The notes under the pieces: model-generated
Databases searched by the model: none
The model's input: the letters and a program-made list of their open reading frames with translations, nothing else
Told to the model about the DNA's origin: nothing
Source of the DNA: Novosphingobium aureum
GTDB taxonomy: Bacteria > Pseudomonadota > Alphaproteobacteria > Sphingomonadales > Sphingomonadaceae
Direction of reading: 5' to 3'
Length of the DNA: 64,000 bases
Assembly: GCF_015865035.1 (NCBI RefSeq)
Contig: NZ_JADZGI010000004.1
Coordinates: 186,001-250,000 of the forward strand
In this document: positions 44,423-52,186 of the stretch, piece after piece
Position numbering within the stretch: the stretch's first letter is position 1
How the letters are laid out: each line of letters begins with the position of its first letter
Made by a program: the position numbers and the translations under genes

Positions 44423-44437
44423 CAACCGATCCGGTTG
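44423..44437. promoter_or_regulatory. Short inverted repeat between rpoN and the TonB-like gene
   Basis: CAACCG and CGGTTG flank ATC, preceded by a T-rich tract. It could be the rpoN terminator read differently or an operator of the TonB-like gene, whose start lies 98 bases downstream. Confidence 0.3.
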
Positions 44438-44534
44438 TGTTACCTTGTCTCATCGCAAGAAGGCCCCGGGCAGATCGCTCCAGGTTCAGGAACGCGCTGC
44501 AAATCGACGGGCCTCGATAGAGGAGAGCAAGGCC

Positions 44535-45218
44535 ATGTCGTATGTTGATGCGAGAAGTGATGCGCGCAGCCGTCTGATGACCGGCGGGGTGGTTGCCGGT
44601 CTGCAGGTCGCCCTGGCGCTCGCGGTATTGAGCGGGTTCGCGGTCCGCGATTTCGTCCGCGAAAACAGGACGCCGCTCGCGAGCGAATTCTTCCCGACAA
44701 CGCCGCCGCCAAAGCCCGTCGAGGACCCGATCGTCGAGCCGGAGCAGACGGTGAGCACAACCCCGCCGATCACCGCGCCCGACACCATGCTCGACATCGC
44801 GCCGCCCGTGACCTTCCAGGTTGCGCCCGTTCTTCCCGATCTGCCCACGACGCCGCTCGTCAAGCTGCCGCAGCCAAGCGTGCCGACGGTCACCCCCAAA
44901 CCCACGAGCCCTGCCTTCGAACCTGTGGCGGCACGTCCGCGCGGCGACGTCGGGTCCTGGATCACGACCTCGGACTATCCCAGCCGTGAACTGCGCGAGG
45001 GTCATGAGGGACTGGTGCGTTTCCGCCTCTCGGTCGACGCGCGCGGCCGTGCGAGCGACTGCGCGATCACCGGTTCGAGCGGCTACCCAGCGCTCGATCA
45101 GGCGACCTGCAAGTACGCCATGCGCCGGGCCCGCTTCGACCCGGCGAGCGACGCTGCGGGGCAGGCCAGTGCGGGCACCTGGGACAGCGCTGTGCGCTGG
45201 GTTATCCCCAAGGATTGA
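44535..45218 (+). CDS. TonB-family energy transducer
   Basis: This 227-residue protein has a single N-terminal membrane helix (about 16-36), a Pro/Thr-rich periplasmic spacer (PTTPPPKPVEDPIVEPEQ) and a C-terminal TonB domain with YPSRELREGHEGLVRFRLSV and CAITGSSGYPALDQATC. It would carry proton-motive energy to outer-membrane receptors such as that at 52187-55174. exbB and exbD are not adjacent. AGGAG lies upstream of the ATG at 44535; an earlier ATG gives a basic leader. TonB-like proteins of other use cannot be excluded. Confidence 0.85.
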   Translation: MSYVDARSDARSRLMTGGVVAGLQVALALAVLSGFAVRDFVRENRTPLASEFFPTTPPPKPVEDPIVEPEQTVSTTPPITAPDTMLDIAPPVTFQVAPVLPDLPTTPLVKLPQPSVPTVTPKPTSPAFEPVAARPRGDVGSWITTSDYPSRELREGHEGLVRFRLSVDARGRASDCAITGSSGYPALDQATCKYAMRRARFDPASDAAGQASAGTWDSAVRWVIPKD

Positions 45219-45282
45219 ACTGGTCGGACTAATACGTCTACACAGCAGGCAGAATCGCCCACCCTGGGCGGCTGACGCCTTT

Positions 45283-45321
45283 CCCTCCCTCGCGGGATTG
45301 CCCTGCGGGGGAGGGGCTTTT
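45283..45321 (+). terminator. Terminator of the TonB-like gene
   Basis: CCCTCCC pairs with GGGAGGG around an inner GC stem and runs into CTTTT. It lies between convergent genes. Confidence 0.75.
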
Positions 45322-45338
45322 CGGCTTCGAAATAACCT

Positions 45339-47585
45339 TCATGTTACGTCAAAGCCTGTCGGCGGCAGACCCTCGACCCGGCGGCGGTGCATGGTTTCCA
45401 GCGCTGTTTCGAAATCTGCGGTGTACGTTTGCGTGTCGAACAGCGGGCAGGTGTGCCGTTCCGCATGGAGACGCGCACGCAGCGCGGCGAGGGCCTGCGG
45501 ATGGTGGACGAGCGAGAGTGCCAGCGCCTCGTAATCCCCTTCGCTTTCGACCACCAATTCGGGGATGCCCGCAGAGCTCACCAGACTGGCGGCGACGCGG
45601 GCGGCGAACTGCTGCCCGGCGAGAGTGAGCACCGGCAGCCCGGCCCAGAGCGCATCGCTCGCGGTCGTATGGGCATTGACGGCAAAGGTATCGAGAAACA
45701 GGTCGGCGAGCGCGAGACGCCCGAGGTGCTCGGCCTGAGGCAGGGTGGGTGCGAAGACCAGTCGCGCCGGATCGATGCCGCGCGCCTGCGCCTCGCGTGC
45801 GAGATTCGCCTCGGCCCACGGGTTCGAGCGCAGCAGCCAGAGTACCGATCCCTCGACTGCACCGAGCAGGCGCATCCAGATGTCCCATTCGCGGGGCGAG
45901 ATCTTGTAGCTGTGGTTGAAGCTGGCGAAGACGAAGCCTTCCTCGGGCAAGCCGTGCGCAGCGCGACCCTTGCTGTCGGGGATGATGGTGCGGGCATCGT
46001 CATTGGCCTGATAGCAGTGAGGAAGCCGCACGATGTTCTCGCAGAAGAAGGGCTCGAGCGCGGGCGGCAGGCTCACCGCATCAGCGATGAAGTAGTCCAT
46101 GCAAGGGTGCCCGAGCGTGCCGGGATAGCCCATGTAGCCAACCTGCACGGGGGCAAGGCGCTGCCCGAAGAGCCGGGTGCGGGTGCCGCGGGTATAGCCC
46201 TTGAGGTCGAGCGCGATGTCGAGCCCGTTGGCGTGGGCGAGGCTGCAGACCTCCTCGTCGGCCATCGCGCCGATCTCGGTGAAGGCGTCAACATGACGCA
46301 GTAGCTCGATGCGCCTGGCATCGGTCTCGCGCACCGGGCCGTAGCTGTAGAGGCGCACCTCGAAGCGGGCGCGGTCGTGGCAGCGGAACAGGCCGCTCAT
46401 CAGGTACATCGTCGCGTGGTCGTGGAAGTCGGCGGAGAAGTAGCCGAGGCGGATGCGCCCATCGCGTGCCGGTGGTGGGGAGGGTAGTGCGGGCGCTGCC
46501 GGGCAATGGGCGAAGAGGACCTGCGCACAGGCTTTCGAACGCTCGAACTGGTGCGCAGGATCGTCGCGGAAGGGCAGCGAGGCGAAGGGCTGGACCGCGG
46601 CGACCTCGGGCCCTTGCGTCAGCGCATATTCCGCGCGCGCGTGCCAGTCGCACATGTGCGCTTCCTCGAAGAGCGCCTGCAGCCGCGCCGAGCCATCGGT
46701 GGGATCGCGTGTGAGCGCGGCGCGAAAGGCATTGGCCGCGCCCGCATGGTCGCCGAGCAGGACCAGCGCCTTGCCCTTGTTCACCAGCGCCTGTCCCTCG
46801 AGCGGCGAGCCGGGCGTGCCCGGGCAGGCGAGCGCACGCTCGAAAGCCGCGAGCGCTGGCTGCGCCTCGCCGCGCCGCAGCAGTTCGCCGCCCATGTTGT
46901 TGTGCGCATCGCCATGGTCGGGAGCGAGGTTGACCGCCCATTCGAAGCAGGCCAGCGCATCGGCGCTGCGGCCCGTGCGGGCGTGGAGATTGGCGAGGTT
47001 ATAGTAAGCGTCGACATAGTCGGGATCGAGCGCGATGGCCTCGCCGTAGAACTGGGCGGCCTCCCCCTCGCGCGCGGTCTGTTCGAGCAGGTTGGCAAGG
47101 TTGTAGCGGGCCTCGGCATAGAGCGGGGCGCTCGCGATCAGCTCGCGGTAGATCGCTTCGGCCTCGTCATCGCGGTGCTGGCGGCGCAGCGCAATGGCGA
47201 GGTTGTTGGCGCTCGCGGCAGCGCCCGGGTCGCAGCGCAGGGCCTGACGAAAGGCCTTTTCCGCTCCTGCGTTCTCGCCGAGCGCGAGCAGGGCTGCACC
47301 GAGCAGGTTGTGCACACCGTGCACGCCCGGAAACTCGCGCGCGAGCATCGCGCCCTCGCGCGCGGCATCGTCCATGCGCCCACTGCGATAGGCCTCGACC
47401 AGTGCGTCGAAGCGCAGCTGTGCGGGCGTGCCCCGAGGGCGGTCGAGCGCAGCGAGAGCCGAACGCGCGCGGCGATTTGCGGGGTGGCGCTCCAGCACTT
47501 CATGGTAGATCTCGCGCGCGGCCTCGGCATCGCCGCGCCGCGCCGCGCCGCGGGCCTTGATAAGCAGTGTCTCGAGGCCGCTCAT
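45339..47585 (-). CDS. TPR-containing O-GlcNAc-transferase-like glycosyltransferase
   Basis: This 748-residue protein has eight or so tetratricopeptide repeats over the first 330 residues and a C-terminal Glyco_transf_41 (OGT/SPINDLY) domain. The domain includes RLAPVQVGYMGYPGTLGHPCMDYFIAD, the FNHSYKISP region and a nucleotide-sugar site (TASDALWAGLPVLT). Eukaryotic OGT modifies Ser/Thr; bacterial homologues glycosylate proteins such as flagellins or surface proteins, but targets are mostly unknown. The start is the ATG at 47585, with AAGG upstream. Convergent with the TonB-like gene, divergent from DUF3422. Confidence 0.88.
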   Translation of the reverse strand: MSGLETLLIKARGAARRGDAEAAREIYHEVLERHPANRRARSALAALDRPRGTPAQLRFDALVEAYRSGRMDDAAREGAMLAREFPGVHGVHNLLGAALLALGENAGAEKAFRQALRCDPGAAASANNLAIALRRQHRDDEAEAIYRELIASAPLYAEARYNLANLLEQTAREGEAAQFYGEAIALDPDYVDAYYNLANLHARTGRSADALACFEWAVNLAPDHGDAHNNMGGELLRRGEAQPALAAFERALACPGTPGSPLEGQALVNKGKALVLLGDHAGAANAFRAALTRDPTDGSARLQALFEEAHMCDWHARAEYALTQGPEVAAVQPFASLPFRDDPAHQFERSKACAQVLFAHCPAAPALPSPPPARDGRIRLGYFSADFHDHATMYLMSGLFRCHDRARFEVRLYSYGPVRETDARRIELLRHVDAFTEIGAMADEEVCSLAHANGLDIALDLKGYTRGTRTRLFGQRLAPVQVGYMGYPGTLGHPCMDYFIADAVSLPPALEPFFCENIVRLPHCYQANDDARTIIPDSKGRAAHGLPEEGFVFASFNHSYKISPREWDIWMRLLGAVEGSVLWLLRSNPWAEANLAREAQARGIDPARLVFAPTLPQAEHLGRLALADLFLDTFAVNAHTTASDALWAGLPVLTLAGQQFAARVAASLVSSAGIPELVVESEGDYEALALSLVHHPQALAALRARLHAERHTCPLFDTQTYTADFETALETMHRRRVEGLPPTGFDVT

Positions 47586-47775
47586 CTCCTGCCTTTCCTT
47601 CCCCGCGCCTTTGTTCGCGCCAAAGGCTATGCGGGCATGGTGCATGGACGGTTAGCGAGCCTCTCCGTAAAATTTCGTGGAGCGGCTTGCGGAGCTTCAT
47701 CTTGTGCCATGGTCTGCTGGCACGATCGGCGCTAATCTTCGACACTCGCGGTCGATGCCGTGAAGGGGGACAAGA

Positions 47776-49059
47776 GTGCTCAACGAACATGACCTGCGCC
47801 GGCGCATCGTCGGGGAAATGCACCTGAGGCGCTGGCCGCACGTCTGTGCCCCATCGACGATCGTGCAGTTCGTGCGTGTGCTCGAACCCGGAGAGCGCGA
47901 GGCCGAGCTGCGCGCGGTCGCTACGCTGCCTGCGGGCGGTACGCGCGGACGCAGCGAAAATCCGCGTCACCGCGAGGGGACGCTGGGGCCGGGCATCGTC
48001 TTCGGCTGGGAGCGCCAGAGCGAGGCGAGCACGACGACGGTGTTCTTCGACCGCCTGCTCGTCGACGAGGCAGGCCGCTTCGCGCCCGACCCCGCTGCGC
48101 TCGAGGCGCTGGGCTGGGCCAAGGGACTGCCGGGCAAGGTCCTGCGCGCGATCCGGGTGCTGATCGTACCCGACGAGGCTGCGGCGCAGCGTCTGATCCC
48201 GGCGATGGGCTACGATCCGCTCGACCTCGTGAGCTGTCACATCTCGTGTCAGGGCGGCGAGGAAGCCGCACGCGTCTGGTCCGACTTCCGCTTTCGCGAC
48301 GAAGGCTACGGGCAGATCCTCGTCGCGGCGAACGGCATGGCGGGCGGCGATCTCTCGCGCTCGGTGCAGCGGCTGCAGGAGCTGGGCAACTATCGTAATC
48401 TCGCCTTGCTCGGCCTGCCGATGGCGCAGGATGGCTGGCAGGTGCTCGACCGCATCGAGGACGAGTTGAGCGTGCTGACCGCGCAGGTCGCGCGACCCGA
48501 GGTGCGCGACGACGATTTGCTAAGCGAGGTGACGCGTCTCTCTGCCGATCTGATCACGCATGCCACGCGGATCGACTATCGCCTCAGCGCCACTGAGGCC
48601 TATGCCACGATCGTCGAGGACCGGCTCGAGGGACTGCACATCCGCAATTGTCCCGGGCACCCTTCGCTGGCCGACTTCACCCAGCGCCGCTTCCTGCCCG
48701 CGATGCGGACCTGTGCTGCCCACCGGCGGCGGCAGGAGCAGCTCGCGCAGCGGACCGAGCGGCTGGTCTCGCTTCTGCGCACCCGCGTCGAGACCCGCAT
48801 CGAGAACCAGAACGGGCGCCTGCTGGCCTCGATGGAGCGCTCGAGCACGCGCCAGCTGCGCCTGCAGCAACTGGTCGAGGGGCTCTCGGTCGTGGCGCTC
48901 AGCTATTACGGCATCAGCCTGATCGCGAAGATGCTCGAAGGGGTCGAAATGCTGCACCCCGCCTTCCACGCGCATCTGGTGGTGGCGGTGCTGACGCCGG
49001 TCATGGTGGCCGCGATGTATTTCGGGCTGCACCACCTCAAGAAGCGCATCCTCGACTGA
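47776..49059 (+). CDS. DUF3422 membrane protein
   Basis: This 427-residue protein from a GTG at 47776 (GGGG upstream) matches the DUF3422 family. It has a soluble N-terminal domain with conserved WERQSEASTTTVFF, a helical middle region (LSADLITHATRIDYRLSATEAY) and two C-terminal membrane segments (about 370-420) ending in a basic tail. Function unknown; the layout suggests a membrane-anchored cytoplasmic domain with a coiled-coil hinge. Confidence 0.85.
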   Translation: MLNEHDLRRRIVGEMHLRRWPHVCAPSTIVQFVRVLEPGEREAELRAVATLPAGGTRGRSENPRHREGTLGPGIVFGWERQSEASTTTVFFDRLLVDEAGRFAPDPAALEALGWAKGLPGKVLRAIRVLIVPDEAAAQRLIPAMGYDPLDLVSCHISCQGGEEAARVWSDFRFRDEGYGQILVAANGMAGGDLSRSVQRLQELGNYRNLALLGLPMAQDGWQVLDRIEDELSVLTAQVARPEVRDDDLLSEVTRLSADLITHATRIDYRLSATEAYATIVEDRLEGLHIRNCPGHPSLADFTQRRFLPAMRTCAAHRRRQEQLAQRTERLVSLLRTRVETRIENQNGRLLASMERSSTRQLRLQQLVEGLSVVALSYYGISLIAKMLEGVEMLHPAFHAHLVVAVLTPVMVAAMYFGLHHLKKRILD

Positions 49060-49084
49060 CCGGGGCCAGCCCCATAGTGGAAGA

Positions 49085-50596
49085 TCAGCCTTTCGCGCTA
49101 AAATGGCGTGCGAGCGTGTCCGCGTGCGTCGGCATGGCGCCAGCCGTCTGCGCGATCACCTTGTGCATGGCGCGCAGCACGTTCGCGCGCTCGGCGGCGG
49201 GCATGGCGTGGGCGAGCGGATCGTGGCCTTGGGGCTCGATCCCCTGTCCGAGCAGCACCGAGAGCCAGCTGTCGCGGTTGAAAACCGGCGAATCGCGCTC
49301 GATCACTCGCCCGCTCGAACGGAACAGCTCGATGCGCGCGCGCAAGCTGTCGGGTAGGGGGAGCGTGCGGCAGTGGCGCCAGAACGGCGTGTCGTCGCGC
49401 GCATTGGTGGCATAGTGCAGCACGAGGAAGTCGCGCACGCCGTCCCACTCCTGCGCGACGAGCGTGTTGTATTCCGCGCGCGTGGCCGGGTCCATGTCGC
49501 GGCCCGGGAACAGCGACAGCAGTCGGGCGATACCGGTCTGGATGAGGTGCAGGCTGGTCGATTCGAGCGGTTCGAGGAACCCCGAGGCGAGCCCGATCGA
49601 GACCACGTTGTGCGACCAGGCCTGTTCGCGCCGTCCGGTGGTAAAGCGGATCAGCCGCGGCTCGGCGCCCGGTTCGGCCTCGAGGTTGGCGAGCAGTTCG
49701 GCGCGTGCGCTTTCTTCGTCGATGAAGCTGCTCGCAAAGACGAGGCCGTTGCCAAGGCGATGCTGCAGCGGGATGCGCCATTGCCAGCCCGCGTTCCGAG
49801 CGCTGGCACGGGTATAGGGAAGCGGCGGTCCGGCAGGGGCGGTGGGGACCGCCAGCGCACGGTCGCAAGGCAGCCATCGTGACCAGTCGCAGTAAGGCAC
49901 GTCGAGTGCCTTGCCGATCAGCAGCGCGGCAAACCCGGTGCAGTCGATGAACAGGTCCGCTTCGAGGCGGCGCCCGTCCTCCAGCACCAGCGCGTCGACG
50001 TTGCCGTTCTCGCCATCGCGTTCGACCGAGGCGATGCGTCCTTCGTGGCGCACTACACCCTGGGCTTCTGCGCGCCGACGCAGGAACGCGGCGTAGAGTC
50101 CGGCATCGAAATGATAGGCGTGGCTGAAGGTCGACCAGACCGATCCCTTGGTCGCATTGGCGGGCGGCGGCGCGAAGCGGCCCTGGCGCGCGGCCATGGT
50201 GGCGAGGCAGTACTCGGCAAGCGGCGTCTCGTCGCCCCTTGCGCGCTGGGCGAGCCAGTGCTGGTGGAACGCGACTGGGCCGAAGTCGTCGCCATGGCGG
50301 CCGAAGGGGTGCAGGTAGCGCGCGCCCTTGTGGCGCCAGTCGACGAACTCGATGCCCAGCTTAAAGGTGCCCTGCGTCGCCTTGACGAACTCGGCCTCGT
50401 CGATGCCGAGCATCTGGTTGAAGATGCGGATCGGCGGGATCGTCGCCTCGCCCACGCCGACGGTGCCGATTGCGTCGGATTCGACGAGCTCGATGGCAAT
50501 CCCGGTACCTTGCAGCGTGCGGGCGAGGGCCGCTGCGCTCATCCAGCCTGCGCTGCCGCCCCCGGCGATGACGACGCGGCTGATCGGCGCGCTCAT
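49085..50596 (-). CDS. Tryptophan-halogenase-like flavin enzyme (copy 1)
   Basis: This 503-residue flavin-dependent halogenase homologue has the FAD motif GGGSAG (12-17), the catalytic lysine at K79 (GTFKLGIEF), the halogenase signature WQWRIP (271-276) and E345 (FLEPLEST), all at the places seen in tryptophan halogenases such as PrnA. It should chlorinate or brominate an aromatic ring using FADH2 from a partner reductase. In Caulobacterales, Xanthomonads and sphingomonads such genes accompany TonB-dependent receptors and their substrate is unknown. The ATG overlaps the stop of the second copy (ATGA). Confidence 0.9.
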   Translation of the reverse strand: MSAPISRVVIAGGGSAGWMSAAALARTLQGTGIAIELVESDAIGTVGVGEATIPPIRIFNQMLGIDEAEFVKATQGTFKLGIEFVDWRHKGARYLHPFGRHGDDFGPVAFHQHWLAQRARGDETPLAEYCLATMAARQGRFAPPPANATKGSVWSTFSHAYHFDAGLYAAFLRRRAEAQGVVRHEGRIASVERDGENGNVDALVLEDGRRLEADLFIDCTGFAALLIGKALDVPYCDWSRWLPCDRALAVPTAPAGPPLPYTRASARNAGWQWRIPLQHRLGNGLVFASSFIDEESARAELLANLEAEPGAEPRLIRFTTGRREQAWSHNVVSIGLASGFLEPLESTSLHLIQTGIARLLSLFPGRDMDPATRAEYNTLVAQEWDGVRDFLVLHYATNARDDTPFWRHCRTLPLPDSLRARIELFRSSGRVIERDSPVFNRDSWLSVLLGQGIEPQGHDPLAHAMPAAERANVLRAMHKVIAQTAGAMPTHADTLARHFSAKG

Positions 50597-52107
50597 GCCG
50601 GGACCTTCGCGGCGCAGGTCTTCTCGATGAAATAGGCGTGGTCGGGCATCTTGGCGGCAGCCTGCGCGAGCACGTCGCGGCGCTGGTCGAGCGTTGCGCG
50701 CAGCCGCTCCTCGGGAACGATCGCGGCGCGTGGATTGCTCGCGCGCGGAATGATCCCCTGACCGAGCAGGATCGAGACCCAGCTCGGCTCCTGATGCGAT
50801 TCGAGGTCGGAGAGCGGCACGCGCCCGCTTGCATCCCACGCCGAGAGCTTGGCCATCAGCGTCTCGGGCAGGTCCATCGTCGCGACCTCGCGCCAGAGCG
50901 GTTCGGCGCGGCGTGAGCGGCAGTAGTGCGCGATGATGAAGTCACGGATGCGCTCGTACTCGAGCGCGGTCTGGCGGTTGTACTCGGCCGCCAGCGCCGG
51001 GTCGGGCCGCGCGCCGGGGAGGAATTCGAGCAGGCGGTTCACGCCGGTCTGGATAAGCTGGATCGCGGTCGATTCGAGCGGTTCGAGAAAGCCCGCGGCA
51101 AGGCCGATGGCAACGACGTTGCCGTCCCAGAAGCGCTCGCGGCGACCGGGGGTGAAGCGAAGCAGGCGCGGCTCTGCGAGCGGCTCGCCGTCGAGACCTT
51201 CGAGCAGCTGCGCCACCGCCTCGTCGTCGGAGATGAAGCGGCTGGCGTAGACGTGGCCGTTGCCGGTGCGGCTTTGCAACGGGATGCGCCACTGCCAGCC
51301 GGCGCTTTTCGCACTCGAGCGGGTGAAGGGGGTGAAACGTCCCGCGCGCGCACTCGGCACGGCGGCGGCGCGGTCGCAGGGGAGCCATGCGCTCCAGTCC
51401 TCGTAGCCGATTTCGCGGGTCCCTGCGAGCAGGAGCGAGGCAAAGCCGGTGCAGTCGATGAAGATGTCGCCCTCGACGCGGCGCTCGCCATTGAGCGAGA
51501 GCGCGCTGATAAGGCCGGTTTCGCCGTCGCGCTCGACATGTTCGATGCGGCCCTCGATGCGCATGACGCCCTGACCTTGCGCAATGCGGCGCAGATAGGC
51601 GGCGTAAAGGCTCGCGTCGAAGTGGAAGGCGTGGCGGAACTGGGCGGCCTCGCCCGAGAGCGCCTCGTGCGGTGCGAAACGGTCGCGCGAGGCGAGCGCA
51701 TAGGGCATCGACCAGTTGTCGATCGCATCCATCGCGCCGCGTTGGGCAAGGTGAAGCCAGTACTGGTGGGCGGGAAGACCGGCGATGTCGGGTCCGAAGT
51801 CGCCGAAGCCGTGGAAGTGGCGATTGCCGACCTCACCCCAGTCGACGAACTCGATGCCCAGCTTGAAGGTGCCGTTGGTGGCCGCAACGAAATCGGGCTC
51901 GTGAATGCCGAGAAAGCGGTTGAGGTCGCCGATGAGCGGGACGGTGGCCTCGCCCACCCCGATGATGCCGATCTCCTCGGATTCGACGAGGGTGATCTGC
52001 GCCGCACTGGCGGGCAGGGCGCGGGACAGCACTGCGGCGGCTATCCAGCCTGCGCTGCCGCCGCCGGCGATGACGAAACGGGTCGGGGCTGTCTCTTGCC
52101 CGGTCAT
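50593..52107 (-). CDS. Tryptophan-halogenase-like flavin enzyme (copy 2)
   Basis: This 504-residue paralogue of the gene just downstream has GGGSAG (15-20), K82 in GTFKLGIEF, WQWRIP (271-276) and E345. The two proteins align along their length but are clearly diverged, so this is an old duplication rather than a recent copy. AGGAGA precedes the ATG at 52107. It lies 79 bases after the TonB-dependent receptor gene and is probably co-transcribed with it. A flavin reductase is not encoded nearby. Confidence 0.9.
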   Translation of the reverse strand: MTGQETAPTRFVIAGGGSAGWIAAAVLSRALPASAAQITLVESEEIGIIGVGEATVPLIGDLNRFLGIHEPDFVAATNGTFKLGIEFVDWGEVGNRHFHGFGDFGPDIAGLPAHQYWLHLAQRGAMDAIDNWSMPYALASRDRFAPHEALSGEAAQFRHAFHFDASLYAAYLRRIAQGQGVMRIEGRIEHVERDGETGLISALSLNGERRVEGDIFIDCTGFASLLLAGTREIGYEDWSAWLPCDRAAAVPSARAGRFTPFTRSSAKSAGWQWRIPLQSRTGNGHVYASRFISDDEAVAQLLEGLDGEPLAEPRLLRFTPGRRERFWDGNVVAIGLAAGFLEPLESTAIQLIQTGVNRLLEFLPGARPDPALAAEYNRQTALEYERIRDFIIAHYCRSRRAEPLWREVATMDLPETLMAKLSAWDASGRVPLSDLESHQEPSWVSILLGQGIIPRASNPRAAIVPEERLRATLDQRRDVLAQAAAKMPDHAYFIEKTCAAKVPA

Positions 52108-52131
52108 GCCACTTCTCCTGCACCTCGGTTC

Positions 52132-52167
52132 GGCCCCGGCCCTCAGGAGGAGCTGCGGGTCGGGGCC
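52132..52167 (-). terminator. Hairpin between the receptor and halogenase genes
   Basis: GGCCCCGGCCC and GGGTCGGGGCC pair over 11 positions (one G-U) with a 14-base loop. Lying between the receptor stop and the halogenase start, it may lower readthrough or protect the upstream message. Confidence 0.5.
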
Positions 52168-52186
52168 TTGGGAGGAGCCGGTGGTA

